The notes: generated by a model not told the origin, from the letters alone. DNA of 64,000 nucleotides from Cristatella mucedo (GCA_009760855.2 WPIO01000237.1:62001-126000), one strand, 5' to 3'. Counted from the first letter of the stretch, positions 35,410 to 47,939 are shown. Program-made: numbers and translations.

Positions 35410-36377
35410 AAGAACATTGTTGAATGACCTGTGTTGGGTGTGCTGTATGGCGAGAGCGGACTACTCCGGCTGAAGCAGCTGAGCCGAGAACAGCGGACCC
35501 AATTGCAGCAGCTGCTTACCCAGCCAGCGTGCTGGCCGTGCGGGCCGGTTCCTCGTTTTCTCAATAAACGGCGTCTGCTTGAGCCGTCTTGATTCATGCC
35601 GGACGCTGCGTCATTCTTCCGGACGCTGCCATCTCGCTGCCCGATGCTTCCGCCTCTGTGCCGGACGCCTCCGCCTCGCTCGTGCACACCGCATCTGCGG
35701 GCTCCACCGTCGTCTCTGCTGGCTCAGCCTTCGTTTCCCGGCACACTGTTGGCGATTTCTGCTCCCGCTTCCGGTCACTCTGGTCGGCTTCTTCAGTCCG
35801 ACCAGCGCATACGAAATTCGAAGCAGTAGCCATTCTTTACCGGCTTCCACCTCCAGCCGCATCTGTGCTATCGCTTCCGCTTCCTTGCAAGTCTGAAAGT
35901 CCGAACGCCGAAGCCTCTCCTCACCTTCAGGGCTTGCACAAACCTTCACAAGTGTTGCACGCAGCTGGGCGTAATCATCTTGCAAGGAGTCAGGAAGGGT
36001 CACAGCGAACGTTAATGCACCGCCTGCCAGGAACATGAAGATGAACATGTGCCACAAAGCTGGATCGACAGCTTTTTCATTAAGCCTTCGCTCCGAGTCG
36101 AGCAGTCAGCTTACAAAGTCGGCCCGATGAAGTAGCACTCAAGCATCATTTCCTGGCATTGGCTATTCAGCCGCTTCTGCCAAAATAGCTTGTAGTTTGA
36201 GATTCTCCAAGCGACAGTTTCGCGATACAGCACAGAGCACCGAAGCTTAAGCTCAAAGACGTTTATTCACACGGATGCCGCAGCCAGCCAGTGCGCGACT
36301 GCCCGGCTCGGTGTCCTTAACCTCACTCCCGGGCCTTTGCCGCACGTTACTTATATTCCACTGTCATAAGTCGCAAC
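35410..36377 (-). mobile_element. LTR retrotransposon fragment with gag and one LTR, fossil
   Basis: The minus-strand stretch at 35611-36057 reads as gag: FMFLAGGALTFAVTLPDSLQ, DDYAQLRATLVKVC, then a Glu/Lys-rich helix and an Arg/Gln-rich tail. To its right, 36190-36377 looks like the adjoining LTR: it starts TGTAGTTTGAG, contains an inverted polyadenylation-like signal (GTTTATTCAC) and ends AGTCGCAACA. The left part (35410-35590) carries a plus-strand AATAAA and may belong to a different LTR. The element is incomplete and broken. Confidence 0.55.
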
Positions 36378-36483
36378 AGTCCATAATCCAACGACAGCGT
36401 CAAAATCTGAAAATAACCACATTATGATGATTATTATTATGATAATATATTAATATGATTATATTATTATGATCATATACATC

Positions 36484-37000
36484 GTGGAGTGCTGTGGTAC
36501 CTCAGTCGAATGCTCAAGAGGTCTTAACCTTTACAATAATTTCTTTGTATATCTAGAGCACAATTGGTATGGTTTTTAAATGTTAAAAACAGAATTTTTG
36601 TTAGACGCCTCTTGCGATCGGCAAGACTCCTTTGAAAAATGTAATAATATTAAATTAATCTAAGCAGAATGATTTTCTTTCAAGGTGACATAGCAAGTGC
36701 TTAATTGTGAACCTGTGAACAAGCTGGTGACAGCACGACTTCAGCTTGCATGGCGTGCCACAGACAGCTCGTGCGAACCTACTAATTCGTGTAGGGAGCA
36801 AGCGGGCTTTTAGCTACTGGTTAAATATCTTCAATTCAGAGCAAGTCCTAATGCAAGTCGGCAGTGAGCTCTAGGCCTACGGAGCTCATGTATGGCAGAC
36901 TTAGTCTTTAAAAGGCTTTGAGGTTGGTCAAACGCGAAGCCCCGATGCGACTAGTGCCTGAGAAGCAAGAGTTATGCGTCCGATTACTAAATAGTTGATG
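36484..37000 (-). repeat. dispersed repeat C, copy 1
   Basis: About 515 bp aligned at roughly 85 percent by eye with 53938-54445. It starts TGGAGTGCTGTGGTACCTCA and includes the TTTCTTTCAAGG and CAGACAGCTC blocks. Its last third resembles the antisense 3' region of LINE-A (TGCAAGTCGGCAGTGAGCTC), so it is probably the 3' end of a third related LINE family. Orientation is inferred from that. Confidence 0.65.
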
Positions 37001-37810
37001 CACAAGATGAAACTAAGAGGAATAAGGGATTTAAAAGGCAGCTCAGTAAACTTGAAATCGATGTGCTGTTAGCACGAGTGTCACGTTAGCTTGCTGAGAA
37101 GTGGTGTGAGAATTGATGAAGTGCAGAGTTTCAGCATGTACGACTCAGGTATGCCTAAATAATAATAAGACTGTTGTACAGCACACTCAAAAACTAAGTA
37201 GTTGTCTCTCTCTTTCTCTATAATCAATTTCTTTATACCATAAGAGAAGCATGTCGATACGGTAGTAAAAACTTTCACAGCATCAACAAGCACAAGCGCA
37301 ACGTCCAAAGCTTATAAATCATACTCGCAGCCTCGCAGGCCACTTCGGTTTGTTTCGCTCATTTTTCCACCCAGAGGGGAGTAACGGCGGTCTTCCGGTT
37401 AGTGAGGAATAGCCATTGGTCAAAAGGATTCGATGAAAAGTACTTCACTTGGCAATGCGCTTAGCCTCTGTATACAGCGACCGAATGTAAGAAACCCTAA
37501 GTAGAGTAACGAAGTTTGAAAAACCAACTTTTTAGACCAACCATAGTTCCAGTAAAGTACTTTTTGTCGAATCATATGCAGAGCTTATACACTGGCTCAT
37601 CCATTCGCTAAATCAGAATTAATAGAACGTCCGTGGGACGAAATCTACAGGTGGCTGAGTTTGAGTGCACAATGTATATGAGAAGCCGACATTGTCTGTG
37701 AAATTCAGGCTCTGTGGAGTGTGAAGCGGAAGAACAGGCAATGCAGAAAATTGCGGACTCCATGCCTCGTCAGACACAGGGGGCAGACATGGAGAATCGT
37801 AATGACACGC
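37001..37810. other. unassigned DNA
   Basis: No motif recognised beyond short AT-rich runs. Confidence 0.5.
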
Positions 37811-37814
37811 TAAT

Positions 37815-38035
37815 GTAATGTATTTTCGTCTGTAACTCCACAAAGCCACACTGACTATTTGGAGGTTACGCTGGAGAGTTTTCTATACCGCATTCATTGT
37901 CTAAGCAGCTTTCGGTATGCATTCAGTAGCCAACAGACTTCGCCTGCTGCAAAAATGAGATAGTGAGAAGCATAGCTGAGTCAAGAGGGCAGTTGAAGTA
38001 GTAAGTAGCATGGAAGTATGAAAATCTATATGCTC
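37815..38035 (-). mobile_element. LINE-B 3' end, minus strand
   Basis: An antisense (ACATT)n end is followed by CGTCTGTAACTCCACAAAGC, the GTAGCCAACAGACTTCGCC block and the last ORF2 residues (CYFHTTHYLN-type pattern). LINE-B sequence ends near 38035. Confidence 0.75.
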
Positions 38036-38515
38036 GCCCATACCCGCGGCGTGGAAAGAAACTCCTGATATCGTGCCGAATTTCAAAAGAGCTTTGAGTA
38101 ATAATATGGCTAATCGGAGGAACGAGCGGTTACACACGACAGTTCTTAATACACTTCTTGTAAAGAAGCCGTTCAGGCCCCGAAGGCGGTAGATCTTGCG
38201 TGAAGAGGAGAACCTCCAGAAGGAAGCTGAGATGCTCGCACAGTTAGTGTAGCACAACCGTTGAACGGTGCTAGTTAAGCTGAAGAATAATTTCTCGTTA
38301 GAATTATTTTCGATAGGCTGCATAGGAGAGGGGGTTTGGTCATCATGTCTTAGTGAGCAAGCTTACAGGCGGACTTAACTGCAGTGTAGAGGTAGCAAAA
38401 TAAGTTACCAAGACCAATTCTATAGGCTACTTAGGAACCTACTAAGGCGTTCCGCTGCTTTGGCGTGGCGTGGCATCTCCCATTGTCCACGGTTCGCCTG
38501 CTGGAGCGATAAGCG
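38036..38515. other. unassigned stretch upstream of the signal-peptide exon
   Basis: On the plus strand 38055-38250 reads as a helical segment rich in Arg, Asn and Glu (KRALSNNMANRRNERLHTTV, REEENLQKEAEMLAQLV) with two stops. I do not recognise it. It may be a scrap of another element or the 5' flank of the gene that follows. Confidence 0.35.
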
Positions 38516-38579
38516 ATGGCTTCTGCTGTTGCTTGGTTGACGATTATGGCCATCATTTGTACTTCAGCACTCGGTCAAG
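38516..38579 (+). CDS. signal-peptide exon 1 of a secreted or membrane glycoprotein
   Basis: ATG at 38516 opens a 21-residue sequence, MASAVAWLTIMAIICTSALG plus Gln, with a hydrophobic core and an A-L-G cleavage-type end. The next bases are CAAG|GTAAAA, a good splice donor (38580), leaving one extra base, so the exon ends in phase 1. The exon at 42055 begins in the matching phase with AA, which would complete a GAA Glu codon. A gene starting with a signal peptide and spliced in phase 1 is typical of animal extracellular multidomain proteins. The link to the 42 kb exon spans 3.5 kb with transposon insertions and is an inference. Confidence 0.6.
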
Positions 38580-38629
38580 GTAAAACATGACTGCACGGCT
38601 GTGTCATTGTATGGACACCGTCTCATACA

Positions 38630-38755
38630 TGAGACCCAAGTCACGGGCTCAAATACTGGAGGTATTATAATAACAATTATAATATATATTATAATACCTT
38701 AGATATATACATCTAAAACTCTAAAAAGCCATAAAGACTATGTAGGTGTTACTAT
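38630..38755. repeat. SINE B-box scrap and antisense LINE-B end
   Basis: AAGTCACGGGCTCAAATACT at about 38638 resembles the B-box part of the SINE family. After an AT-rich palindromic stretch, 38698-38755 resembles the antisense LINE-B 3' end (CATAAAGACTATGTAGGTGT). Both are short and degenerate, and they lie in the presumed first intron. Confidence 0.45.
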
Positions 38756-39300
38756 CGAATGCCAAGTCCTTTTTGAGCGTCTCTCATCTCGCCTAGGCAT
38801 CACTGGGACTGCACTGCAATGGTCAGGTCCTATCTCAGTAAGAGACTCCCGCGTATTGATGCGAAAGGACAAAGATCATCCGATGAACCTCTAAAGTATA
38901 CGGTACCTCAGGGCTCTATGCTTGGTCCCTTTCTTTTTGCGATATGTTCTCTCTCTCTTGCCGATGTGATTGTCAAACGCAATCTAGGCTTTCACTTCTA
39001 AGCAAATGACACTCAGATGTACCTTTGCTTCGACCCCTCCCATCTTCCAGCTTGTCAAATTCTCCAAAGTCCTTGCTGCATGTGTTGATAGCATCCGCAC
39101 ACGAACGGCAGTAAACTTTGTTAAATTGAATAATGATAAAACTGTCGTACTAGTTATAGCGAACCCAGTGTGATTCAGAGATTAAAAAGGCTGCCGCTTA
39201 AAAGTGCTTCATTTCAGTAAATGTAAAGAAGTGCCGAGGCAGATATTAAGTTTCCTGAGAGTGCTGTATAAATGTAGGTTTTATCATCATTATTATTATA
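38756..39300 (+). mobile_element. LINE-A with internal deletion, plus strand
   Basis: RT blocks RLPRIDAKGQRSSDEPLKYT and VPQGSMLGP are followed by a broken ADD box and the NDDKT region. The sequence then jumps from the IQRLKRLPLK region (about 39200) directly to the 3' untranslated end and an ATT-rich tail at 39280-39300. So about 700 bp of the usual C-terminal part are missing. It lies in the presumed first intron of the glycoprotein gene. Confidence 0.78.
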
Positions 39301-40960
39301 GGAACAACTTTACTCTGTAAATAGTTGGCATACCCTAAAGCACTGGTCTGCTGAGCTCACACTATAATGACAACGATAAGCATATTAACTAAATAACAAT
39401 ATAGTGTCACCCAGGAACCAAAGATGATCACCCTTCCAATTGGCTTGGCAACAATAAACCTGTGGCATCTCCACGATTCTGCTACTCTGTAGAAGCCTCT
39501 TTTTTAAATTTCTTGGTTGGCACTATTCTGCCGCTACACCAATGAGGCTGTTAAATCAGCTAAGAGGTAAGCGAGGAAAGAAGTCAGTACTAGTAGGGAA
39601 AAACTGATACTATTTCCGTGGTTCTTCAGCTGGTCAGAGGGCACAAGTGTTCATGTAGCAGTTCAGCTGCCAATAGGGAAGTAGAGAAGACAAAGCTTTT
39701 ACCTACTTTATAAATCATGATTTAAGAGCTTTTGCAGGATTTAGAGTTATTGCTGTTATTGCTGGTAATCTTTCACAATTTGACTTTGGTGGTGTGTGCG
39801 TATCGCTTCCTAAACTATGCCTATGATGCTCTCTATATCTGCTCTAGCTGTGCCTATCCGAATGCAGATCAGACAGTTTACGCATTCTGGCCGTTCTTAT
39901 CTGCTACGTGCTACCAAATGACAGGATATGCTTATGGCATATCACTTAATGGCTGCTTTGAGACTTGTCTTGTGCCACTAGCACTAACATAGTTCAGAAG
40001 TCCTTAACGGTAAAAAGAGATAAAGGTTAAGGCTGGGGATATATCTGCCCATAATCTTTGATTAATGCCGCTATATTTAATATTCACTTTTATAGCGAGA
40101 ACCGATGGAAGGATCTCTGCAAAGTCTCGATATGATTAGCCTACAGCATACCTTTCGCTAATCGGTAGTCAAGGCTGAATTCCAAACAGGGGCATCTAGA
40201 AAAGTCAACAGGTTGAATCCTATGTGCTATAAACATAAACACAACCCTCCAAAAGGGAAGGTTAATTTACGTATGACTAAACCCAAATCTTAAATTAATA
40301 TTGTGACATGTAATGAGATAGCAGTATTGCCCAGTAAAAAATTCAAGGACACTTAAAGATTTGTATAGGTATACCAATCCAACGGAGATTCGAAATAAAT
40401 GCACTTTAGGAATTTGTTTTCAAGCAGAGGTGAAACTGGCTGGGTTATGGAATTTGAAAGCCACTAAGCTACGCTGTAAATAAAGCTGTTCGAAAATCAC
40501 AAAAACGTGCCTCAATAAGCTGCAACAACTTACCGAGATTTTCCAAAACAACGAGATGGGGCGCAAGTCGTTTATGATGGAGAGATCTAAATATGTGTTA
40601 TTTGCAGATATTCGGCATCCGAATCACGTCCGAGTATCACCAGTATTCTTTTTCTTTTTATTGCTTTACTTCTACGAGAAAACTGTCGAAGCATTGTATT
40701 TCACTTCCAATATCTTTGCCTGCTGAATGAGACTCTAAACACAAAATTAGTATTTCATCGATGTTCTCTATTCTTGTAAATGCTACTCTTAAACTGCAGC
40801 ATACAAGGTCAAAGCTCAGCTGATAGAGAGTGCAAATCGAGAAAAACAATGCGATAAACTGAAGTCTTGGTCGGCTTGACGGGTATAATTATATAGCTTA
40901 TGCTGCCGCAGTACACACTTTAAGCACGTTAATTAAAGTCAAATTTTATTCCCAAGACAA
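39301..40960. other. unique DNA, presumed intron
   Basis: AT-rich sequence without repeats I recognise. An 86-codon frame at 39732-39992 follows an acceptor-like GAGCTTTTGCAG and starts with a Leu-rich hydrophobic run, but it has no donor I trust and no recognised domain, so I leave it uncalled. Confidence 0.45.
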
Positions 40961-40964
40961 TATA

Positions 40965-41130
40965 ATTTTGCATGCTGACCCTGTGCATGTCACCCCTAAC
41001 CATGTTATTCATTTTGTTTGTTTTAATTGCATTTCCCTTTGCAGCAAATGTAAAGTGCCTAGAAAGAGTTTAAGTTCTCTAAGGGCACTTTATCAAGTGC
41101 ATTATTATTATCATTATTATTGTATTGCTC
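40965..41130 (+). mobile_element. LINE-A 3' tail, plus strand
   Basis: Only the terminal 165 bp are present: TGCATGCTGACCCTGTGCAT, the TGTAAAGTGCCTAGAAAGAG block and an (ATT)n tail at 41100-41122. It is close in sequence to the 34 kb copy. Confidence 0.85.
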
Positions 41131-42054
41131 TGGATAGCATGCTTTTGATCTTTTCTAACATGACAGTTGTATCAGTCGGTACCCAAATGGGGTACGCCGC
41201 CCAGCACACTCCTCGGCGAACAATATCTCTACCCGATAACAAACCAGAGGTAGCGTTAGGCTGCCTGTGGCTCAGTGGACTCAAGCAGTACGAGCAGTGC
41301 AGGAGCAGCCAGGGGTGTAGCCGTTTGACCGCAGCAGCAGAGCTGCAAGCTCTTATTCGCTGCTCCCTCTTCTACGACCGTTATACCAGTTCCATGGCCT
41401 CAGAGTTTCGTGTTCTCATTAGAATACCGATCTTGATGTCTGGTCATTGCGATCGAACAGGCAGCAGCACAATCCAGCTCCAATACATCTGCCCAAAGCA
41501 ATCTTTTTTTTCCAAAGGCCAACGCTCTGACCACTTCTAAGTTTTGGTATACTTATGCAGCTGTTGATTGTACCTTGCTTGGCTCTAACGTTATGAATCT
41601 CCCACCCCATTGCTACTTCGAACCAACGAGTGTAAAGTTGTCACTCTGCATTAAGAAAACAAATGTTAAGTTTCAGTCGATGCCAGTCAAGCTTGATTCG
41701 GCAGCTTCGGCAATGCACCTGACGTTAATTGGCTGATGGATTGACTCATTCATGTAGCCTGGCGTTCTGAGATCTTGTTAGTGTTTAATAAAATAGCCTG
41801 CTGCTTGACTAAATAGGACCGACGACCTGGGTCGTTAAGCGCAGTGGGCAGCTTAGCTATAGCTTGGTTTCGATCCGTAGACTAAGAAATAGCGACATAA
41901 TGGCCTCCAGTATGTGGGGTGAACCAAAACATTCAAATGCGACTACCTTAAGGTTTGCGTATGCCTATCGCTTAGTAGCAATATCGCATTTGCTCAATTG
42001 CATTCGTGTGTCAACCTGTTAATCAGCATGCATTTAAGCAATCGAATTTTGTAG

Positions 42055-42480
42055 AAGTTGGCCTCAATGTGTCCTTCCCAAGCTGCATCGTCTACGGATC
42101 GGTTTTCAACGTGACTTACATGGTTACTTCGTCGACCGACATTAACTTCTTTTCTTTAACTTTGGGTCTGCCTCCATCGTCTACGAGTCCTAGTGGAACG
42201 CCTTATGTGAAGTGCTATCAGGATGGCAGATATGGTTCGATAACTGCTATAACTGCTGAGGCACCTAGCACTCCCCTATTTGAAGTCGAGCCGACCAAGT
42301 GCAGCCAGAGTGCCAGCATAAATGCAAGCAATCCATTGTATATAGCAATAATGCTTCGTCCAAAAGGAAATATGGCTCAGGTTCTGCTCGTACTTAATAA
42401 CATGACAGCCAGCTTTTCGTACTACAATTCCTCTTTGAACACAGTGAAAAGTCCAAGTTCTCGAAATGTAACGCTGTGTG
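42055..42480 (+). CDS. extracellular glycoprotein domain exon, phase 1-1
   Basis: The 426-nt exon lies between an acceptor (CGAATTTTGTAG, to 42054) and a consensus donor (GTAAGT, from 42481). It begins with two bases of a split codon and ends one base into the next, so it is symmetric in phase 1-1, the class used for shuffled extracellular domains. It encodes 142 residues with four Cys (SCIV, VKCY, TKCS, TLCG) and six N-glycosylation sequons (LNVSF, FNVTY, INASN, NNMTA, YNSSL, RNVTL). Its beta-strand-like alternation suggests an Ig-like or other beta-sandwich fold, but I recognise no named family. It probably joins the signal-peptide exon at 38516. Confidence 0.65.
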
Positions 42481-43371
42481 GTAAGTACGAGTGTTAGTGC
42501 ATGTTGATATTGTTTGTGTTTGGTGTATGGTTATCCTTCATGACCAGCAAGTGTTATCAGAATGAGCTGCGTACCTTTTGCCTCTCTGTAGTTTGCATGT
42601 AATGGGCTCCCTGCAAGATTGCTTAAATATCCCAAATGCTTGAATGGTAATCATAGCCGTTGTTGTGCTATGCATTTTAATAATTGTTGCCAATATATAG
42701 TACTTATGTAGCACCATATGAGACCGGAAAGATCTCTTTATACATTGCTGGCATGTGCTGAAAAGAGAGGACATGGACTGATTAGCTAGAACAGCATTTT
42801 CATAAATTGTACTGTGTTGAAGCTCAGCAAAAAAGTTGATTGAGGTTGTGTGATATTTTGTAATGTTAAGATATCAGTTGGTTGCTGTTTTTCTTCTGGC
42901 TGTTTAAGAATCAAGTCAACACTGATTGCACTGTTTGCTGCATTTCTATTTTGAGATGCCGAGTTGCTAAGCCTCTTCCGGTCAGTGTCCTCCCCTAGCA
43001 GCAAGATCCTCCACTTCACGATCAGGTTGCCCCTTGTAAGCAGGCAAAGGCCAGTGAAGTTATTCAACAGCTTTAACTAACAACTGCAGACTGACCAGAA
43101 ATAGTCTACCCTGCTACTGAACTGATATAAGAAATATCGCCTTGTGGCCGGAACGATCCGGCTACGTCTGGTCCCGGCCAACCCAGCTGTCAGGTCTATT
43201 CTTACCAGTGCATTTAGCACAGGACTACGAAGCCTTAGTAAAACCCAAGTTTAACTTGCTTGCTTGGTCCTAGACTAAATTCTGGATGAGTTACTGCACG
43301 AATGAATGATTGTGTTTACAATTGAAACCTGGCCACCTAGAGCAAGCATTATGCTCGATGTTGTCGGCAAC

Positions 43372-43748
<377 letters not shown>

Positions 43749-44169
43749 CATACGTTTACTTCTCCAGTAAATTGAAAAAACCAATAAGAATGCCGTGTAA
43801 ACAAGGCTCGTAAATCAGCACAGCTATGCTTTGAGCGAAGGGGTCTATCCTGGCGAAAACAGACTTGCACATAATATCATCCAGGTCTGGCGTTGAGCCC
43901 TGTATCAAGCATTTTTTTAACTAGCTGGAAGCATGATGAAGGAAGCACAATTTAATGCTCTTTTATCGCTAAATGCAAATGATGCGTGAGTCAGCAGCCC
44001 GTTCTACGCTGAACCTTTTAAGGTGACGATAAGCGTGGCAGCTTTAACGGTTATATCGATTATAATATTTAGTCAGCTGTTTTTCCTACAGGAGCCGCTG
44101 TTGCGCCTGTTTAATCATATCTGCACACACAAAGCTAAATGTTTAATATGGCATGCCCATTACAATGAT

Positions 44170-44275
44170 AAAGATACTACAGTTATATAGCCACCTCGGA
44201 GAACTAAATCCCTTTCCAGGCACTTGAGGCATGCTGTAAAGGAAGCACAATCGAACGATTAATGGCAAAAGCACT
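44170..44275 (-). mobile_element. LINE-A tail fragment
   Basis: The antisense 3' block (GGAGAACTAAATCCCTTTCC, then GCTGTAAAGGAAGCACAATC and GAACGATTAATGGC) lies inside the 770-bp part unique to copy 2 of the duplication. Confidence 0.65.
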
Positions 44276-44472
44276 ATGCCTGCCTTCCACGACTTAACTC
44301 CTTTCTAGGCTGAAAGGTTTCGGAAGTGTTAGTTTCAGCATGCTTGTGCTACGATGTAATCTCCGAACTGACAATCAACCAGGTTTTCCTTTTTCTCATT
44401 AAACCCACGGCGATAGAGCTTTTTCTCATCCGGTTAATGACATAGAAACTCTTTCTCGTTGATTTTTTGCAG

Positions 44473-44609
44473 TCACATCTTCGCTCCCGGTGGTTGGCTC
44501 TGACATTTCTTTTCGTGCAATCGTATGCTGCTACTTGTATGTCACTTACTTTGTGGCCCTGTTCTCGTTTCTCAGGTTATTCTTCTGTGTTCATCTTTGT
44601 TGCAAAAGG
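44473..44609 (+). CDS. possible third exon with hydrophobic segment
   Basis: A strong acceptor (TCTCGTTGATTTTTTGCAG, to 44472) and a donor (GCAAAAG|GTAAAG, from 44610) enclose 137 nt. In the frame set by the phase-1 donor of the 42 kb exon it is open throughout. It encodes TSSLPVVGSDISFRAIVCCY followed by a long hydrophobic stretch (LYVTYFVALFSFLRLFLLC), which could be a membrane span. It sits in the part of the duplication missing from copy 1. The splice signals and open frame support it, but 45 codons can be open by chance. Confidence 0.33.
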
Positions 44610-45214
44610 TAAAGTCCGCTGGTCACTGCAGTATTATTCGACATGCTTTCGGGAGCTTTTGCCGTTCATTGGGTGTGAATGAGATCAGGGCCATCATAGG
44701 TTTCTATTACTGTAAGATATTCCATCACTTTGCCTAGGCTCAAGATCATCGGTTGAGATCGATGTTAATTTTTGACCAAAATATCGTCACCCAAATATTA
44801 CTCGAGGATATATTGATGGGGTCAAGGATCTTGGGAGGACCTGACGAAAACAAGCGACCTCTGTAGCATGCCGATGTCTGAAACTGTCATTGAAAACTTA
44901 ACAGCCAAAACAGGAAGCATGGCTAGACTCTGGACTTAAGTTTAGTATCTATGCTTTCATGCACAGGACTCCATGGTTAACCTTAAATGAATGGAATGCA
45001 CTGGAAGGAATTGTTCTGCCCAACTAAATGCCTTCTCAACGCCTTGTGGCCACTAGGGTAAGAATTTATGCCTCAACCCTATGCGATTACCTCCCCCAGC
45101 AGCCCATTTATTGATATCTCTCAAAAGATTAATGGAACGATCGGCGTACAGATTGGGACAGACAAAAAAGGTAATTTAAGCTGTCTTTTGATGTAACCGT
45201 AGCTGTCATGTTGA

Positions 45215-46600
45215 CCTTCTGAATACCTGTGTCAGTCAAGATTATGTTCTTTATTGGAACTGAGCCAAACATGGCAATTTTCAAAAATTGACATTCACTT
45301 TCTCATAACATGCACGACACTTAGCTTCACCATCTCAACTTCTAAAAAGAAAATGAAAAAGGAAGTTTCCCCCAATCAAATTTTGAAAGTTTCATTAAAA
45401 TCCAAGTTTGAGGACGTTTGAGACTCGTAGCTGTGCATACGACTCATGGCGGTAGTGCTCTGCTGCGAAAAATCCTTGCGGTATGGCTGCAACTGCTTGG
45501 GCTGTAAATCTACTATGATGAAAAGACCTTTTTCTACCATGTCAAAAATGTGCAGTGGTCTACTATGCTAATGCAAAAGAAATAATGCCGATGCTTGTGA
45601 CCCCTCTGCCTAGCGATATAAGGAAGGTCGTAAAGAATCGTGGTGGGTGGGTGGTAAGACATAAACGAATATATAATTTCACCATATGTTTTTGTCTTTG
45701 CATGCCAATAAAAGATTTTGCATTCTGTGTTAAGCTTGGCATCGTAGAATATCCTCGCATTGCAAAGCAAATGACAATTGGATTTCTGCGACCGAATTTA
45801 AGTTCGAACCTAAAACCAGCATTGGGATAAGGAAGATGGCGAATGAGAGTTTCTATTTTTGGGCGACCTAGTAGGGTTATTCCTACTTAACGGTTTTCCT
45901 TTGTGAGCTTTTTTTTTTCGTAATAAGTAGTCAATTTATAAAACTTTGACTATGACTAACATTTATTGCGGACAATCCTCTACAGCTGTATAGTGTCCGT
46001 AGGGCAATGTAAGTGTTGGAGTTCTTGCAAGATGAATTATTAAGATGGCCATAGCTATACTTGCAAAAGGAAGCACCACATCTTTTCATGGTCGTATCTC
46101 TTTTGTTCGGCTGTGAGAATTTTGGCAAAGGCTTGTGTTCGCGCAATAGCCTTTCTTAAATGAAATCCACCCACTCCGATATTCACTAATTGCACTGTAA
46201 TATTTGTGCAAAACTGTGCTGAGCAGATCGAAGTTAGATCCAAATCATTACAGCTGAAACGAGGGCCTCGGATGGTGCCTCAATGTGCTGTTTTTTAGCT
46301 TTTGCCTAAGCCTGCCTTAGCTCTTTCATGATGCATGCAGAATTGCACGACTTTATCCTTGGGTTATGAATTCGAACGTCGTGTCCTCCCCAGCTGGATA
46401 GTGTGGACAATCTGAAAGGAAGTTAGAAGCATTTTGCTTCAAAGGCTGCCGTGGCTGATGTACTTTTATGTCTGTAAACTAGGTAAGGCTGGTGGCCCGA
46501 GTTCCGAATTTACCTGTAGACAGCATTGCCATTACGATGTAAGAGGTCAAAGTAGGCAAGAGGCCTGAGCTCTGGTGTCTGCTTCTGCATGGATGTAGTA
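45215..46600. other. unassigned DNA
   Basis: No domain or repeat recognised. Several 60-90-codon frames on both strands lack motifs and splice support. Confidence 0.5.
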
Positions 46601-46664
46601 AATCACTGTACGTGTGGGCACCAGCATGTGCCTGTGTGTGTGTGTGTATGTGTTTGTGCGAGGC

Positions 46665-47522
46665 ATCGGTATACTGTTGGATTCCTAAAAGCCGGTGGTA
46701 TGATGCATGGCCTGGTGGAGGAGTAGATCTGATAGGTAGGCTGGGGCCAAATAATGAAGGGAGCTAAAAGTGAATCGCAGAACCTTGAAGTCAATATGCT
46801 GCTTGACTGGTAGCTGTTGCAGGTCGGCAAGATGTGGTTTAATGTGGCAACTGTGACTCTCATGCCAGACAAGCCTAGTTACAGAGTTTTTCACCAGCTA
46901 CAAACGCATGATTGCACCGGCTGGTAGACCGTCGATCAGGGTGTTACAGAAGCTATGATAGGATGTCACAAATGCATGGACCGATTTACGTGTAATATCC
47001 CTGACTAAGCAAGCCCGAATTCTAATGGTGTTATGTAGCTGAAAGTAGGCAGATATAACTATGGAGCTCATGCGCTTGTCTAATGAAAGGTCTCCTTGGA
47101 ACAGAGCACCTAGATTTTGTGCAGATTCAACAGGATATATGCTGACAGAGGTGATTTTAAGCTTCAGTTTCTCAAATTTCTGAATCTCAACTTGGTTTGC
47201 ACTTAAGTAGCGTTGATTTGTTTCATCGTTTAATGTAAGTTTGGCTGCCATCCGCGTGCGGATGTCATCAATACATACCGCAAGTTGAGAGAATTCGACG
47301 TACCTGAGGGCTCGTAGGGATCAAAGCAAAGGTACAACTGAGTTTCAGATGCATAGAAGTGAAAGCCTAAGTTGTGCCTGACAATCACGTAGGCAAAAAG
47401 CAGAGTATAAACCACGAAACGAACCGTAGCAAGTGCAGAGCCCCGAGGTACCTCATACTGCAGTGGTTACTTGGTTGGTCTGTGTCCGTCCTCAGTAATA
47501 CTTTGAAGGCTCACCGAAAGCC
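46665..47522 (-). mobile_element. LINE-A 3' portion, minus strand, host of nested insertions
   Basis: C-terminal ORF2 blocks are NSVTRLVWHESHSCHIKPHL and LADLQQLPVKQHIDFKVLRF (46894-46685), the KLKITSVSIYPVESAQNLGA region (47251-46898) and GFHFYASETQLYLCFDP (47415-47230). It breaks at 47522 and resumes at about 51343 (GGCTCCCACTGAGATTGG) after the inserted LINE-B end and the copia element. The (AAT)n tail is not seen at its left end, where a TG-rich run lies. Confidence 0.8.
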
Positions 47523-47606
47523 ACTTAGGCTGTGAGTGCTCTATACAAAACTCTCCTGCGTAACACCCACATGGTCTTTATGAATTTGCGTAGTTACTGA
47601 CGGAGA
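47523..47606 (+). mobile_element. LINE-B 3' end, left part, nested in LINE-A
   Basis: The block from ACTTAGGCTGTGAGTGCTCT to GTAGTTACTGACGGAGA is the LINE-B 3' end. It resumes at 51310 (GGAGATACCTTACATTATAA) on the other side of the copia element. Imperfect AAGGCTC..CCGA-type repeats on the two sides suggest a target duplication of about 12-15 bp in LINE-A. Confidence 0.78.
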
Positions 47607-47939
47607 TGTGAAACGCAGTGCTGCCGTGAAGCCATTCACCAGTCAATGGTCGAGAAAATTACGGTAGTTTATTACCGCAGCCAACAAACATAAGGCGGAC
47701 CCTATCAAAATACGGAAATACGGACAAAAAACAAGTAACAAATGGGTCCAATATATAGTAGCCCTGAATGAATGCTATTGGCTGAGGTGGCCTTGGCAGG
47801 GGTCTATTGGCCTAGGTACAGCCAATCAGCTGTAGTCTGCAGCTCCAAGAATAGCCGGTCTCCTGACTCAGTCAGTGATACACTGCAGGTCAAGGTTAAA
47901 TCATCCGGCACAATGGCTGTGAAGCGGATTCAGCCAACA
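47607..47939 (-). repeat. 3' LTR of the copia element
   Basis: A 333-bp repeat homologous to 51007-51309, with TG...CA ends. It contains GCAACAAATGGGTCCAATAT-like sequence and the shared AGCCAATCAGCTGTAGTCTG block. Confidence 0.88.

Noticed and set aside
35410-35590. Second complete LTR on the plus strand (AATAAA near 35563)
   Set aside because: No partner repeat or target duplication could be found; noted only as a possibility in the feature text.
39732-39992. Leu-rich 86-codon frame as a membrane protein exon
   Set aside because: The start is not ATG, no convincing donor follows, and no family is recognised; kept as unassigned.
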